NCBI RefSeq assembly: GCF_009192775.1
Contig: NZ_VTFX01000004.1
Coordinates: 124,001 to 188,000, forward strand
Source: Arthrobacter yangruifuii
GTDB lineage: Bacteria > Actinomycetota > Actinomycetes > Actinomycetales > Micrococcaceae
Reading direction: 5' to 3'
DNA length: 64,000 nucleotides
The notes beneath the pieces are model-generated. The model ran no database searches and was not told the origin of the DNA. It saw only the letters and a program-made list of their open reading frames with translations. The position numbers and the translations under genes are program-made. How positions within the stretch are numbered: the stretch's first letter is position 1; every line of letters starts with the position of its first letter. Below are positions 1 to 8,967 of this stretch, piece by piece.

Positions 1-142
1 TCCGCTCCTGACCACCGTCCACCATCCCATCTCCGCCCTGGGGGAAAAGATGGCGGAGGTTCTTGTGGAACTCATTGAGGGCCGCCCCGCGGCACGGGTC
101 TACCGTCTGCCCACCTCCCTGGTGGTGCGCGACTCCGCCTGA
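1..142 (+). CDS. LacI-family transcriptional regulator, C-terminal end (partial)
   Basis: Only the last 46 codons are in the window, read from base 2 to the TGA at 140-142. The peptide contains TTVHHPISALGEKMAE and ends RLPTSLVVRDSA. This matches the last helix and strand of the sugar-binding effector domain of LacI/GalR repressors, which typically close with LPTxLVVRxS. The DNA-binding half lies outside, so ligand and target cannot be named. Confidence 0.75.
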   Translation, partial: PLLTTVHHPISALGEKMAEVLVELIEGRPAARVYRLPTSLVVRDSA

Positions 143-159
143 GCCGGGCAGGATACAAA

Positions 160-197
160 AAAGGCGGGCCCCCACCTTCCGGTGGGGGCCCGCCTTT
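160..197. terminator. bidirectional intrinsic terminator between lacI-type gene and rpsA
   Basis: A perfect 17-bp inverted repeat with a TTCC loop (AAAGGCGGGCCCCCACC against its complement) begins with an A-run and ends with a T-run, so it can stop transcription from both converging genes. A smaller hairpin (211-226, loop TGAA) lies closer to the rpsA stop. Confidence 0.88.
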
Positions 198-243
198 GTG
201 CGGTTACCGGCTCCGGTGAACCGGAGTCAGCAGCCTGGGGGAA

Positions 244-1716
244 TTAGTTTCCCGTGAGCTTCTCGCGCAGTGCAGCCAGGGCTTCGTCGGAAGCCAGCGT
301 GCCGGCACCCGTCTCGGCAACGGCCGGCTCGGAGGAGTAGCTGGTGGTGCCGGAATCGTTGGATTCCGATGCAGCAGCGATGTCCTCGGAGTTGTGCTGG
401 GCGACCTGCTTCTTGTGGGCTTCCCAACGGGCCTGGGCGTCAGCGTACTGCTGCTCCCAAGCGGCGCGCTGGGTCTCGTAGCCTTCGAGCCATTCGTTGG
501 ACTCGGGGTCGAAGCCCTCCGGGTACTTGTAGTTGCCGGCTTCGTCGTACTCTGCGGCCATGCCGTACAGAGCCGGATCGAATTCGGTGCCCTCGGGATC
601 GACGCCCTCGTTGGCCTGCTTCAGGGACAGCGAGATGCGGCGGCGCTCAAGATCGATGTCGATGACCTTGACGAACAGTTCGTCCCCAACGGAGACAACC
701 TGCTCGGCGAGCTCCACGTGGCGGACAGCCAGCTCGGAGATGTGGACCAGGCCTTCGATGCCGTCTTCGACGCGAACGAACGCGCCGAACGGAACCAGCT
801 TGGTGACCTTACCCGGAACAACCTGGCCGAGGGCGTGGGTGCGGGCGAAGGTCTGCCACGGATCTTCCTGCGTAGCCTTCAGCGACAGGGAGACACGCTC
901 GCGGTCGAGGTCAACTTCCAGAACCTCAACGGTGACTTCCTGGCCAACTTCAACGACCTCGGAGGGGTGGTCGATGTGCTTCCAGGACAGCTCGGAGACG
1001 TGCACGAGGCCGTCTACGCCGCCAAGGTCCACGAAGGCACCGAAGTTGACGATGGAGGAAACAACGCCCGGACGAACCTGGCCCTTTTCCAGCTTGTTGA
1101 GGAACGTGGAGCGAACCTCGGACTGGGTCTGCTCGAGCCAGGCACGGCGGGACAGCACAACGTTGTTGCGGTTCTTGTCCAGCTCGATGATCTTGGCTTC
1201 GATCTGCTGACCGATGTACGGAGCCAGGTCGCGGACACGACGCATCTCCACGAGGGATGCCGGCAGGAAGCCGCGCAGCCCGATGTCGAGGATAAGACCA
1301 CCCTTGACAACCTCGATGACGGTACCGGTAACGACGCCGTCTTCTTCCTTGACCTTCTCGATGTCGCCCCAGGCACGCTCGTACTGAGCACGCTTCTTGG
1401 AGAGGATCAGACGGCCTTCTTTGTCTTCCTTGGTGAGCACCAGGGCTTCGACCTGATCGCCGACGGAGACAACGTCTCCGGGATCAACGTCGTGCTTGAT
1501 GGAAAGCTCGCGGGAAGGAATGACACCCTCGGTCTTGTAACCGATGTCGAGCAGGACCTCGTCGCGGTCAACCTTGACAACGGTACCTTCGACGAGATCG
1601 CCGTCGTTGAAGTACTTGATCGTTGCGTCAATCGCGGCGAGGAAGTCCTCGGCAGTACCGATGTCGTTGATGGCGACCTGCGGGGTACCGGACTTCTCGT
1701 TGGTGGTGATGGTCAT
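244..1716 (-). CDS. rpsA: 30S ribosomal protein S1
   Basis: A 490-residue protein with four S1 (OB-fold) RNA-binding repeats at about residues 37-110, 122-190, 208-278 and 293-365. The last two contain the classic GAFVDLGGVDGLVHVSELSW and GAFVRVEDGIEGLVHISEL segments. A low-complexity acidic/Gln/Ala tail follows. Four repeats and a tail are normal for actinobacterial S1, which holds mRNA on the small subunit during initiation. It is a single transcription unit ended by the hairpin at 160-197. The 279-bp upstream gap holds an inverted repeat (GTAATA/TATTAC, 1884-1903) that may belong to its leader. Confidence 0.97.
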   Translation of the reverse strand: MTITTNEKSGTPQVAINDIGTAEDFLAAIDATIKYFNDGDLVEGTVVKVDRDEVLLDIGYKTEGVIPSRELSIKHDVDPGDVVSVGDQVEALVLTKEDKEGRLILSKKRAQYERAWGDIEKVKEEDGVVTGTVIEVVKGGLILDIGLRGFLPASLVEMRRVRDLAPYIGQQIEAKIIELDKNRNNVVLSRRAWLEQTQSEVRSTFLNKLEKGQVRPGVVSSIVNFGAFVDLGGVDGLVHVSELSWKHIDHPSEVVEVGQEVTVEVLEVDLDRERVSLSLKATQEDPWQTFARTHALGQVVPGKVTKLVPFGAFVRVEDGIEGLVHISELAVRHVELAEQVVSVGDELFVKVIDIDLERRRISLSLKQANEGVDPEGTEFDPALYGMAAEYDEAGNYKYPEGFDPESNEWLEGYETQRAAWEQQYADAQARWEAHKKQVAQHNSEDIAAASESNDSGTTSYSSEPAVAETGAGTLASDEALAALREKLTGN

Positions 1717-1995
1717 GTAGTTGGGACTCCGATGTGGAAGTTGTTTTGTATTCCGGACCGGCTTCCACTAAACCCGCGGCATGCCTAACGGCCGCCGCAA
1801 GCAGGTTACTTGCCCAAGTGCAGGCCCTAGGCACGAAAACGCCTCTGACACACAGCTTGTTTGTCCGGAGATGGACAGGATTGGTAATAACTCGCGCTAT
1901 TACGCGCCCGATCAGTCTAGCCGGACGCGCCAACGCAGGTCAAAGGGAACCGGCGCGCCGCGGGCACAAAAACACGTGGCCGACTACTTGGGCGG

Positions 1996-3327
1996 CTAGA
2001 AATGCGTGCTGCAGTAGGGTGCGGGGCCGGCCGTGAACAGTTCGTCCAGGACAGCAAGGGCGTCCTCCCCTGCCTGCACTCCCCCGGCCGCGGCCAGGGT
2101 CCGAGCGCTCACGGCCCCGAGATACAGCGATCCGAGGGCGGCTGCAGTCAGCCGGACCCGCGGCCGCTGGGCATGTTCCCCGGGTCCGGCCGGCCGGGCC
2201 GTCCCGACGCCGCCGTGCACCTCCAGCAGGAAGGTTCCCGCCGCCAGTCCGAGCGGATCGTCGATTTCAAGCACCACCGTTCCGCCGCCGAAGTATCCGC
2301 GGGCAGCCAGGGCAGCCTGCGGGTCCAGGATCCGCAGCCACAATACGTCCTCCACGGAGGTGACCTTGTACCGCCTCCGGTCCGTCAGCATCCACGGCAG
2401 CGGATCCTCCACGGGAGCTTCGGTGAAGGTCAACCGGTCCACGAGATCGATGGACCCGAGGTACCGCCACAGCTCCCGGTAGGCCTCGTCGCTGGCTGCC
2501 ACCAGATCGATGACCTTTATGGTGTGCGGCTCCTCCCGCCAGCCCAGCGACTTGTAGGCCGCATAACCGTCCGGGACGCCCTCGGCATCGAGGCGCAGAA
2601 CACCGCGCACGGCCCGGTCCGGTTCGGTGTTTTCCCCGTTCCATTCCCCGGCAGCACGCATGGCGTACGCATGCTGCCGGCCCAGGGCGCCGAAGGTGCG
2701 CTCAAGGTGGAGGCGGAAGATTTCCGGCACGAGTGTCCGGAGCCTGTCCGGATCGGCAATCGCAACGGTGCCCCGCGCCGGCGCCGTGAATCCAAGTCCG
2801 CCGCGGGTTTCCAGCTCGACGCCGGCGGTGGACGTGGCGGCACCGAAGCCGAACCGCCCGTAAATGGTTGCCTCCGAGGCCGTGAGCGCTGCCAGCGCCA
2901 GGCCGGCCGCTTTGGCCCGGGCCAGGTCCCCGGTGATCATCTTCCGCAGGATGCCGCGGCGCCGGTGCGTGGGCCGGACGGTGACCGCGGTGACCAGATG
3001 CGTGGGCAGCAGCTGGGTCCCGCCCACGTTCAGCGTATTCACCATGGTGGCGTAGGTGGCCACCGGCACCGCCGGATCCCACGCGTACTCCGTTCCGCCG
3101 TCGTCGTAAACGGCGGTCAGGACGCGGCCGTCCCGCAGATAACCGTCCACCTGGGCCGGGAACCGTTCCTCGTTGCTGCGGTCCTCATGGAAGCCCAGGT
3201 TGACGGCGTCGAACCACCGAGCCGTCCGCTGGTCGGCCTTCGCCGGGTCCGCGGGGTCGTAGCCGGCCGGAAACGACTCGAAGCGCAATCCGTCCGTACC
3301 GCTGCCGGCGCTCTGCCCCGTACCCAT
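1996..3327 (-). CDS. Eis-family GNAT N-acetyltransferase
   Basis: 443 residues from the ATG at 3327, preceded by a GGGGGG ribosome-binding site; the open frame reaches further upstream into polA but that part has no domain. The N-terminal GNAT fold contains VTAVTVRPTHRRRGILRKMI (acetyl-CoA pyrophosphate loop) and AALTASEATIYGRFGFG, the signature of the Eis family. The protein ends PYCSTHF: Eis enzymes use the terminal carboxylate of a C-terminal Phe in catalysis, and that Phe is present. Family members acetylate amines such as aminoglycosides, but the natural substrate here is unknown. It lies 34 bp downstream of the polA stop on the same strand. Confidence 0.88.
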   Translation of the reverse strand: MGTGQSAGSGTDGLRFESFPAGYDPADPAKADQRTARWFDAVNLGFHEDRSNEERFPAQVDGYLRDGRVLTAVYDDGGTEYAWDPAVPVATYATMVNTLNVGGTQLLPTHLVTAVTVRPTHRRRGILRKMITGDLARAKAAGLALAALTASEATIYGRFGFGAATSTAGVELETRGGLGFTAPARGTVAIADPDRLRTLVPEIFRLHLERTFGALGRQHAYAMRAAGEWNGENTEPDRAVRGVLRLDAEGVPDGYAAYKSLGWREEPHTIKVIDLVAASDEAYRELWRYLGSIDLVDRLTFTEAPVEDPLPWMLTDRRRYKVTSVEDVLWLRILDPQAALAARGYFGGGTVVLEIDDPLGLAAGTFLLEVHGGVGTARPAGPGEHAQRPRVRLTAAALGSLYLGAVSARTLAAAGGVQAGEDALAVLDELFTAGPAPYCSTHF

Positions 3328-3361
3328 GGTCCCCCCTGGTTGCTCTGCGGGATTCTCCCGC

Positions 3362-6163
3362 CTAGTGCCCTGCCTCGTGCCAGCTGATGCCCTGCCCCAC
3401 GGAGACGTCCAGCGGAACAGACAGCTCCGCGGCCGAGCCCATCTGTGCCCGCACCAGCTTCTCCACTGCGTCCCGTTCACCGGGGGCGACTTCGAGCACC
3501 AGTTCATCATGGACCTGCAGCAGCATCCGGGATTTGAGGCCCTGTGCCTTCAGCTCTGCGTCCACCCCGAGCATGGCCTTCTTGATGATGTCCGCGGCGG
3601 ATCCCTGGATGGGAGCGTTCAGTGCGGCGCGTTCGGCCATTTCCCGCAGCTGGCGGTTGTCGCTGGACAGATCCGGCAGGTAACGCCTGCGGCCTTCAAT
3701 GGTGGAGGTGAAGCCGTCCTTGCGGGCCTGTTCGACGACGCCGCGCAGGTAGTCCCGCACGGCACCGAACCGCTCGAAGTAGTCACGGATCAGCGTGCGG
3801 GCTTCATCCACCGGGATGGCCAGCTGCTTGGACAGGCCGAAGGAGCTCAGGCCGTAGACCAGCCCGTAGGACATGGCCTTGACCTTCGAGCGCATGGCGC
3901 TGGTGACCTCTTCGGGGGCCACGTTGAACACATGCGAGCCCACGTAACGGTGCAGGTCCTCGCCGGCGCGGAAGGCGGAGATCAGGCCTTCGTCCCCGGA
4001 GAGGTGCGCCATGATGCGCATTTCAATCTGGGAATAGTCGGCCGTCAGGAGGGTCTCATACCCTTCGCCCACCACAAAGACCTCGCGGATGCGGCGGCCT
4101 TCCTCGGAACGGATGGGAATGTTCTGCAGGTTCGGGTTGACGGAGGAGAGCCGGCCGGTGGCCGCCACCGTCTGCGCGTAGGTGGTGTGGATGCGGCCGT
4201 CGTCGGCCACGGCTTTCCGGAGCCCCTCCACCGTGGAACGCAGTTTGGACGCGTCGCGGAAGGCAAGCAGCTGCTCCAGGAAGGGATGCCCGGTCTTGAT
4301 AATCAGGTCCGTCAGCGCATCCGCGTCCGTGGAGTAGCCGGTCTTGATCTTTTTGGTCTTCGGCAGGCCGAGTTCGTCGAACAGGACGGCCTGCAGCTGC
4401 TTCGGGGACCCGAGGTTGATTTCCTTGCCGATGATGCGGAAGGCTTCCTCGCTGACGTGGGTGATGGTGGCACTGAAATCGTCCAGCAGCCGGTCCAGCT
4501 TTTCAGAGGACACGGCGATGCCGGCCAGTTCCATCTCGGCGAGGACTTCGGACAGCGGCAGTTCCAGGCCGCCGAGCAGTTGGTTGGCGCCGCGCTCCAC
4601 CAGCTGGCCGGCGAAGTGCTCGCTCAGCCGCAGGGCGGCGAAGGCCTTGGACACGGCGGGCGTCGCGGCGTCTTCATCACCGAGGGACAGCTCCAGCTGG
4701 TTGCTGGCGGCGGCGGCCGGAACAATGTTCATCCGCAGGTGGTACTGGGCCAGGTCCGCCAGCTCGTAGCTGCGCCGGTCCGGCTGGATCAGGTAGCCGG
4801 AAATGGCGGTGTCATCGACTTCGCCGGCCAGGTGCAGCCCGCGGGCTGCCAGCGCCTTGTACGCCTCTTTGAAGTCATGCACGATTTTGGGCGCGTCCAG
4901 GTCCGCCAGCCAGGCCGCGAGGACCTGCTCGGCGTCGGCGTCCAGCTCGGTCAGGGGCAGGTAGTCGGCGGCGGAATCGGTGACGAGCGCCAGCCCGACG
5001 ACGTCGCGCGTCGCGGCTGCTCCCTCGGTGACCAGCTGCACGGCTGTCCGGGCCTGGTTGGTGGCGCGGATCCAGGATTCAAGCTCCCCGGCGTCGGTGA
5101 TGGTGCTGTGCGCCGGGGCGGCCACCTCGGCGTGGCCCGCATCCGCGCCTTCATCTTCGCCGTAAACATCGAAGAGCCGCTTGCGCAGGGCGTTGAACTG
5201 CAGCGCGTCAAAGAGTTCCTCGATGGCTTCCCGGTCCGGCCGCTGGGCGGCCATGGCGTCCAGGTCCACCGGCAGGTCCAGGTCCCGCAGCAGGCGGTTC
5301 AACCGCCGGTTCCGCTTCACATCCTCGATGTTGGCGCGAAGGGAATCCCCCACCTTGCCCTTGATGGCGTCCAGGTTTTCCAGGATTCCCTCGAGCCCGC
5401 CGTACAGCTTGATCCATTTGGCGGCGGTCTTGGGACCGACGCCGGGAACGCCGGGCAGGTTGTCGGCGCTTTCGCCCACCAGGGCGGCCAGGTCGGAATA
5501 CTTGTCCGGCGGCACCAGGTATTTGGCCTCAACAGCTGCGGCATCCATGCGCGGCAGGTCGGAGACACCCTTTTTGGGATAGAACACGGTGACGTGGTCA
5601 TCCACCAACTGGAAGGCATCCCGATCGCCCGAAACCACCATGACGTCCCAGTTGCGTGCCGAGGCCTTCTCCGCCAGCGTGGCCAGGATGTCATCGGCTT
5701 CGTAGCCGTCCATGGAGAGGGTGGGAATGCGCATGGCTTCCATGACCTTGATGATCAGGTCAATCTGGCCGTGGAATTCCTCGGGGGTCTTGTTCCGGCC
5801 GCCCTTGTATTCGGTGTATTCCTCCGAGCGGAAGGTGGGGGTGTCCAGGTCGAAGGCAACGGCAACATGAGTGGGCTTCTCCTCCTTGATCAGGTTGATC
5901 AGCATGGAGGTGAAACCGTAGACGGCATTGGTGTGCTGGCCGGTGTCGGTGGAGAAGTTCTCTGCGGGCAGGGCGTAAAAGGCACGGAACGCCATGGAAT
6001 GTCCGTCAATTACCAAGAGCCGGTTGTGGCCTCCGGCGTTCACGGTGCCAAGGGACGCTGCGGAGGCACCGGCCGGCGGGGTGCCGGGGATTTCCGTGGC
6101 GGTAGTGCTGGTTTCCGTGTCGCTTGAAAGGGGGGTTGCGGCCAGTTTGGTAGATTCACTCAC
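3362..6163 (-). CDS. polA: DNA polymerase I
   Basis: 933 residues. An N-terminal extension of about 50 residues precedes the 5'-3' exonuclease domain (from RLLVIDGHSMAFRAFYA; includes GVPGVGPKTAAKW). A degenerate 3'-5' exonuclease-like domain lacks the DxE of Exo I, as in other actinobacteria, so no proofreading is expected. The family A polymerase domain shows motif A (TADYSQIEMRI), motif B (KAMSYGLVYGLSSFG) and motif C (QVHDELVLE). It fills Okazaki-fragment gaps and takes part in excision repair. GTG at 6163 is chosen because TAGGCT lies seven bases upstream, the geometry of a leaderless actinobacterial promoter. Confidence 0.96.
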   Translation of the reverse strand: MSESTKLAATPLSSDTETSTTATEIPGTPPAGASAASLGTVNAGGHNRLLVIDGHSMAFRAFYALPAENFSTDTGQHTNAVYGFTSMLINLIKEEKPTHVAVAFDLDTPTFRSEEYTEYKGGRNKTPEEFHGQIDLIIKVMEAMRIPTLSMDGYEADDILATLAEKASARNWDVMVVSGDRDAFQLVDDHVTVFYPKKGVSDLPRMDAAAVEAKYLVPPDKYSDLAALVGESADNLPGVPGVGPKTAAKWIKLYGGLEGILENLDAIKGKVGDSLRANIEDVKRNRRLNRLLRDLDLPVDLDAMAAQRPDREAIEELFDALQFNALRKRLFDVYGEDEGADAGHAEVAAPAHSTITDAGELESWIRATNQARTAVQLVTEGAAATRDVVGLALVTDSAADYLPLTELDADAEQVLAAWLADLDAPKIVHDFKEAYKALAARGLHLAGEVDDTAISGYLIQPDRRSYELADLAQYHLRMNIVPAAAASNQLELSLGDEDAATPAVSKAFAALRLSEHFAGQLVERGANQLLGGLELPLSEVLAEMELAGIAVSSEKLDRLLDDFSATITHVSEEAFRIIGKEINLGSPKQLQAVLFDELGLPKTKKIKTGYSTDADALTDLIIKTGHPFLEQLLAFRDASKLRSTVEGLRKAVADDGRIHTTYAQTVAATGRLSSVNPNLQNIPIRSEEGRRIREVFVVGEGYETLLTADYSQIEMRIMAHLSGDEGLISAFRAGEDLHRYVGSHVFNVAPEEVTSAMRSKVKAMSYGLVYGLSSFGLSKQLAIPVDEARTLIRDYFERFGAVRDYLRGVVEQARKDGFTSTIEGRRRYLPDLSSDNRQLREMAERAALNAPIQGSAADIIKKAMLGVDAELKAQGLKSRMLLQVHDELVLEVAPGERDAVEKLVRAQMGSAAELSVPLDVSVGQGISWHEAGH

Positions 6164-6182
6164 AAATGCAAGCCTAGTTGGC
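6164..6182. promoter_or_regulatory. divergent start region polA / thioesterase, leaderless polA promoter
   Basis: Only 19 bp separate the two divergent start codons. On the minus strand TAGGCT (6176-6171) is followed after seven bases by the polA GTG, so transcription should begin at the start codon. No ribosome-binding site precedes the thioesterase ATG; TAGATT at 6151-6156, inside polA, could be its -10 box. Confidence 0.5.
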
Positions 6183-6671
6183 ATGAGCGAGATTTTCACG
6201 CCGGGTACGGCCGGCCCCACAGCGGATACCAACCCCCACAAGCAGGAACTCATTGACGCCGGTGTCCCGGAGCAGATGCATGACTGGCTGTCCGCGCACG
6301 GCGTGGGTGCCCTGGTGGTGAAGATGGGCATCCGTTTCCTGGAGATGTCCGCGGAACGGCTGGTGGCCACCATGCCGGTGGAGGGCAACGAGCAGGTGGC
6401 GGGCATCCTGCACGGCGGCGCGCACCTGGTCCTCGCGGAGACCCTGGGCTCCTTTGGTGCCGGCATCCACGCCGGGCCCGGCCGGCACGCCGTCGGGATT
6501 GAAATCGGTGCGACCCATCACCGGTCCGCTTCCTCCGGACTGGTGACCGGTACGGCAACGGCCGTCCATCTGGGCAACACGCTCACCACGCATGAAGTGG
6601 TGATGACCGACGAGGACGGCCGCAGGCTGTCCACGGCACGCATCACGAACATGATCCGCGAGTCCCGCTAG
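6183..6671 (+). CDS. hotdog-fold thioesterase (PaaI / MenI-like)
   Basis: 162 residues from the ATG at 6183. The central helix motif GILHGGAHLVLAETLGSFGA matches hotdog acyl-CoA thioesterases of the PaaI/EntH/MenI type, where the HGG(A)-x-LAET segment binds CoA and holds the catalytic acid. A homolog beside polA is common in actinobacteria (recalled, not searched). The substrate could be a phenylacetyl- or dihydroxynaphthoyl-CoA; the sequence alone does not decide. Its TAG overlaps the stop of the convergent reductase-like gene by four bases. Confidence 0.88.
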   Translation: MSEIFTPGTAGPTADTNPHKQELIDAGVPEQMHDWLSAHGVGALVVKMGIRFLEMSAERLVATMPVEGNEQVAGILHGGAHLVLAETLGSFGAGIHAGPGRHAVGIEIGATHHRSASSGLVTGTATAVHLGNTLTTHEVVMTDEDGRRLSTARITNMIRESR

Positions 6672-7207
6672 GGCTGCCCGCCGTCCCCGAATCCGTAACA
6701 AAGCCGGAGACTTCCGTCGGCGGACGGCCCGGCGCTGAGCAGCACTGCCGGCCGAACCGCGGCGGAGGCCAGCAGCGGACGGCCCTGTCCCGCGAGGAAC
6801 GGATGCACCACCAGGCGCAGTTCGTCGAGCAGCCCCTGCTGCAGGTACTGGCCGGCCAGGTCCGCGCCGCGCAGCCAGACGTCTCCGCCGTTGGCCGAGG
6901 CCGAGATGTCGGCGGCGAATTCCTCCACCGGCCCGCGGACAAACATCACGTCCGCGCCGGGGACGCCGGGGAATTCATGGTGCGTGTAGACCCAGACGGG
7001 TTTCGGCGGGCAGTCCCAGGCAACGGAACCGCCCTGTCCTGCCTGCTGCAGCCGCGCATAGGTGCCCGCCCCCATAACGACGGCGCCGGCAGTGGACGGC
7101 GATTCCCTCACCCCGAACCCGTCTCCGCCCCACCGGCCGGCCTCGTCAGCGTTCGTCGCCGCGAATCCATCCAGGGAAACTGCTCCGTAGTACACAGTGC
7201 GCGCCAT
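6668..7207 (-). CDS. dihydrofolate reductase / RibD C-terminal domain family protein
   Basis: 179 residues. It starts RTVYYGAVSLDGFAATNADEAGRW, the first strand and SLDG loop of the RibD_C/DHFR-like fold, and contains VVMGAGTYARL and DVWLRGADLAGQYLQQGLLDEL near the usual NADPH-binding positions, then the VVHPFLAGQGRPLL strand. Stand-alone members (YwjB type) are reductases of unknown substrate. It converges on the thioesterase gene with a four-base overlap. Confidence 0.85.
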   Translation of the reverse strand: MARTVYYGAVSLDGFAATNADEAGRWGGDGFGVRESPSTAGAVVMGAGTYARLQQAGQGGSVAWDCPPKPVWVYTHHEFPGVPGADVMFVRGPVEEFAADISASANGGDVWLRGADLAGQYLQQGLLDELRLVVHPFLAGQGRPLLASAAVRPAVLLSAGPSADGSLRLCYGFGDGGQP

Positions 7208-7371
7208 CCCGCCATGCTAGCCACCGACCGGGCGGCCGGTCATGGCCTGTGCCACAAAACGCACCGCCGGCGGAATAGGTTCAGCCGGGTGCCGGTTACC
7301 GCCTCTGGAACAACACCGCTGCCGCGCCCTGCGAGGGCCCGGGCAGCGGCAACCTAGAGGAAGAGTTTTTA

Positions 7372-8463
7372 GTGAACCTGTTTTCCCCGATGACCGCGGG
7401 CAGCTTCGAGCTGTCCAACCGCCTCGTCATGGCTCCGCTGACCCGCCAGCGCGCCGGCCGCGACGGAATTCCGGGCCCGATGATGGTGGAGCACTACAGC
7501 CAGCGGGCCTCCCTTGGCCTGATTGTCAGTGAGGGCACCTACCCCAGCCGCGGCGGGCAGGGCTTCCCGGGCCAGCCCGGACTGGTGGACCCGGAACAGC
7601 TGGCCGGCTGGCGGAAGGTCACCGACGCAGTGCATGCTGCCGGGGGCCGCATTGTGGCGCAGGTGATGCACGCGGGCCGGGTGACCCACCCGAACATCAA
7701 CGGCGGCCTGGATGTAGTGGCTCCGAGCGCGGTCGCCGTGGACGGCATGTCCCACACCTACGAGGGTAAGCAGCCCTACCCCGTGCCGCGCGCGCTGGAA
7801 ACCGCGGAACTGGCTTCCGTGACCGCTGACTTTGTCCGTGCCTCCCGCGCTGCCGTGGACGCCGGCTTTGACGGCGTGGAACTGCACGGCGCCAACGGCT
7901 ACCTGCTCCACGAGTTCCTGTCGCCGACTGCGAACCAGCGGACGGACGGCTACGGCGGAAGCCCGGAGAACCGGGCCCGGTTCGTCATTGAGACGCTTCA
8001 GGCAGTGGCGGCGGAGATCGGCGCCGGACGGGTGGGCCTGCGCATCTCGCCGGAACACAACGTCCAGGGCTGCCTGGAAATGGATCCGGAAGACCTGCTT
8101 GCCACCTACGGCGCCCTGCTGGATGCCGTGGCTCCGCTGGGGCTGGCGTACCTGAGCATCCTGCACCGCGATCCTGCGGGTGACCTGGTCCAGGCCCTGC
8201 GTACGCGTTTCGGCGGCAAAGTGCTGCTGAACACGGGCTTCGGTCCGCTGACCACCCGCGAGGAAGCACTGGCGATGATGGCAGACGGACTCGGCGACGC
8301 CGTCGTCGTGGGCCGTCCCGCCATCGCCAACCCGGACCTGGTGCGCCGCTGGCAGGAAGACCTGCCCCTGAACACGCCGGACGCGGCCACGTTCTACTCC
8401 TTCGGCCCTGAGGGCTACACGGACTACCCGTTCTACGTTTCCGAAGCTGCGGCACGGAACTAG
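7372..8463 (+). CDS. old yellow enzyme family alkene reductase
   Basis: 363 residues, GTG start at 7372 after AGAGGAAGAG. FMN-dependent TIM barrel with LFSPMTAGSFELSNRLVMAPLTR at the N-terminus, the HGANGYLLHEFLSP segment with its paired His/Asn substrate ligands, QRTDGYGGSPENRARF, and ADGLGDAVVVGRPAIANPDL for phosphate binding. OYE enzymes reduce activated C=C bonds and nitro compounds with NAD(P)H. It is monocistronic and ended by a strong hairpin. Confidence 0.93.
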   Translation: MNLFSPMTAGSFELSNRLVMAPLTRQRAGRDGIPGPMMVEHYSQRASLGLIVSEGTYPSRGGQGFPGQPGLVDPEQLAGWRKVTDAVHAAGGRIVAQVMHAGRVTHPNINGGLDVVAPSAVAVDGMSHTYEGKQPYPVPRALETAELASVTADFVRASRAAVDAGFDGVELHGANGYLLHEFLSPTANQRTDGYGGSPENRARFVIETLQAVAAEIGAGRVGLRISPEHNVQGCLEMDPEDLLATYGALLDAVAPLGLAYLSILHRDPAGDLVQALRTRFGGKVLLNTGFGPLTTREEALAMMADGLGDAVVVGRPAIANPDLVRRWQEDLPLNTPDAATFYSFGPEGYTDYPFYVSEAAARN

Positions 8464-8476
8464 GACCGCAGAAGCA

Positions 8477-8516
8477 CCAAAGGCCTGCAGGATCATAGGA
8501 TCCTGCAGGCCTTTGG
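8477..8516. terminator. intrinsic terminator after the alkene reductase gene
   Basis: A perfect 18-bp inverted repeat (CCAAAGGCCTGCAGGATC) with the loop ATAG sits 14 bp after the stop codon. The downstream side continues TTTG. It also lies 3' of the minus-strand gene ending at 8544, so it may serve both. Confidence 0.75.
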
Positions 8517-8543
8517 TTTGCCCGGGGCGTACCCGTTACCGGG

Positions 8544-8786
8544 TCAGTTGTGCAGCGCGGGCACAATCAGGTAGATGCCGTACAGCACGGCCACGGCACT
8601 CAGGGCGAAGCATGTAAACGCCCCCGCCTTCGCCAGCGCCAGCCGGTTGGTCGGCATGGTTGCGGAGTCTTCGTCCTGGGAAACCGCGTACAGCCGCACG
8701 CCGAAGGAATAGATGCCGACTACGGTCAGTGCGGCCACCAGGGTGACTCCGAAGACTACGAGGTAGTCCAGCCAATGGATGTTCAT
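8544..8786 (-). CDS. small two-helix membrane protein coupled to the phosphate transporter
   Basis: 80 residues, with hydrophobic segments at about residues 7-29 (DYLVVFGVTLVAALTVVGIY) and 53-75. No family was recognised. Its ATG (8784-8786) overlaps the TGA (8783-8785) of the reading frame that continues the pit gene, the usual ATGA coupling. That overlap argues that the two products are made together and that the pit frame once extended to this point. It may be an accessory subunit of the transporter, but nothing in the sequence proves this. Confidence 0.7.
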   Translation of the reverse strand: MNIHWLDYLVVFGVTLVAALTVVGIYSFGVRLYAVSQDEDSATMPTNRLALAKAGAFTCFALSAVAVLYGIYLIVPALHN

Positions 8787-8967
8787 TTGGAACCTGCCTT
8801 GAGCTTGCCGTTGTTCTTGCTGTTCCCGCCGGACTTCACGGCTTTGCTGCCCTTCTTCTTGCCCTTGCCCCGGCGCTTCCTGATCCGGACCACTTCGCCG
8901 GCATTTTCGATATTGGACACGGCGTTGTCATGATTCACGTGGTCCCGGCGGGACCACAGGAAGATGC
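8783..8967 (-). pseudogene. out-of-frame C-terminal tail of the phosphate transporter
   Basis: In the frame one base away from pit the sequence reads IFLWSRRDHVNHDNAV, then a basic tail rich in Lys and Gly, ending TGA at 8783-8785. The junction contains no slippery heptamer, so a programmed shift is not supported. A one-base deletion, in the strain or in the assembly, is the simplest explanation. Confidence 0.6.

Noticed and set aside
394-1788. Long plus-strand open frame opposite rpsA
   Set aside because: It is the antisense shadow of a highly conserved gene in high-GC DNA; no domain or start signal.
3605-3625. GGATCCCT inside polA as an array junction site
   Set aside because: It lies within the conserved coding sequence and lacks the flanking parts of the site; expected by chance at this length.
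3326-6127. 933-codon open frame opposite polA
   Set aside because: Composition mirrors polA codons; no recognisable protein features.
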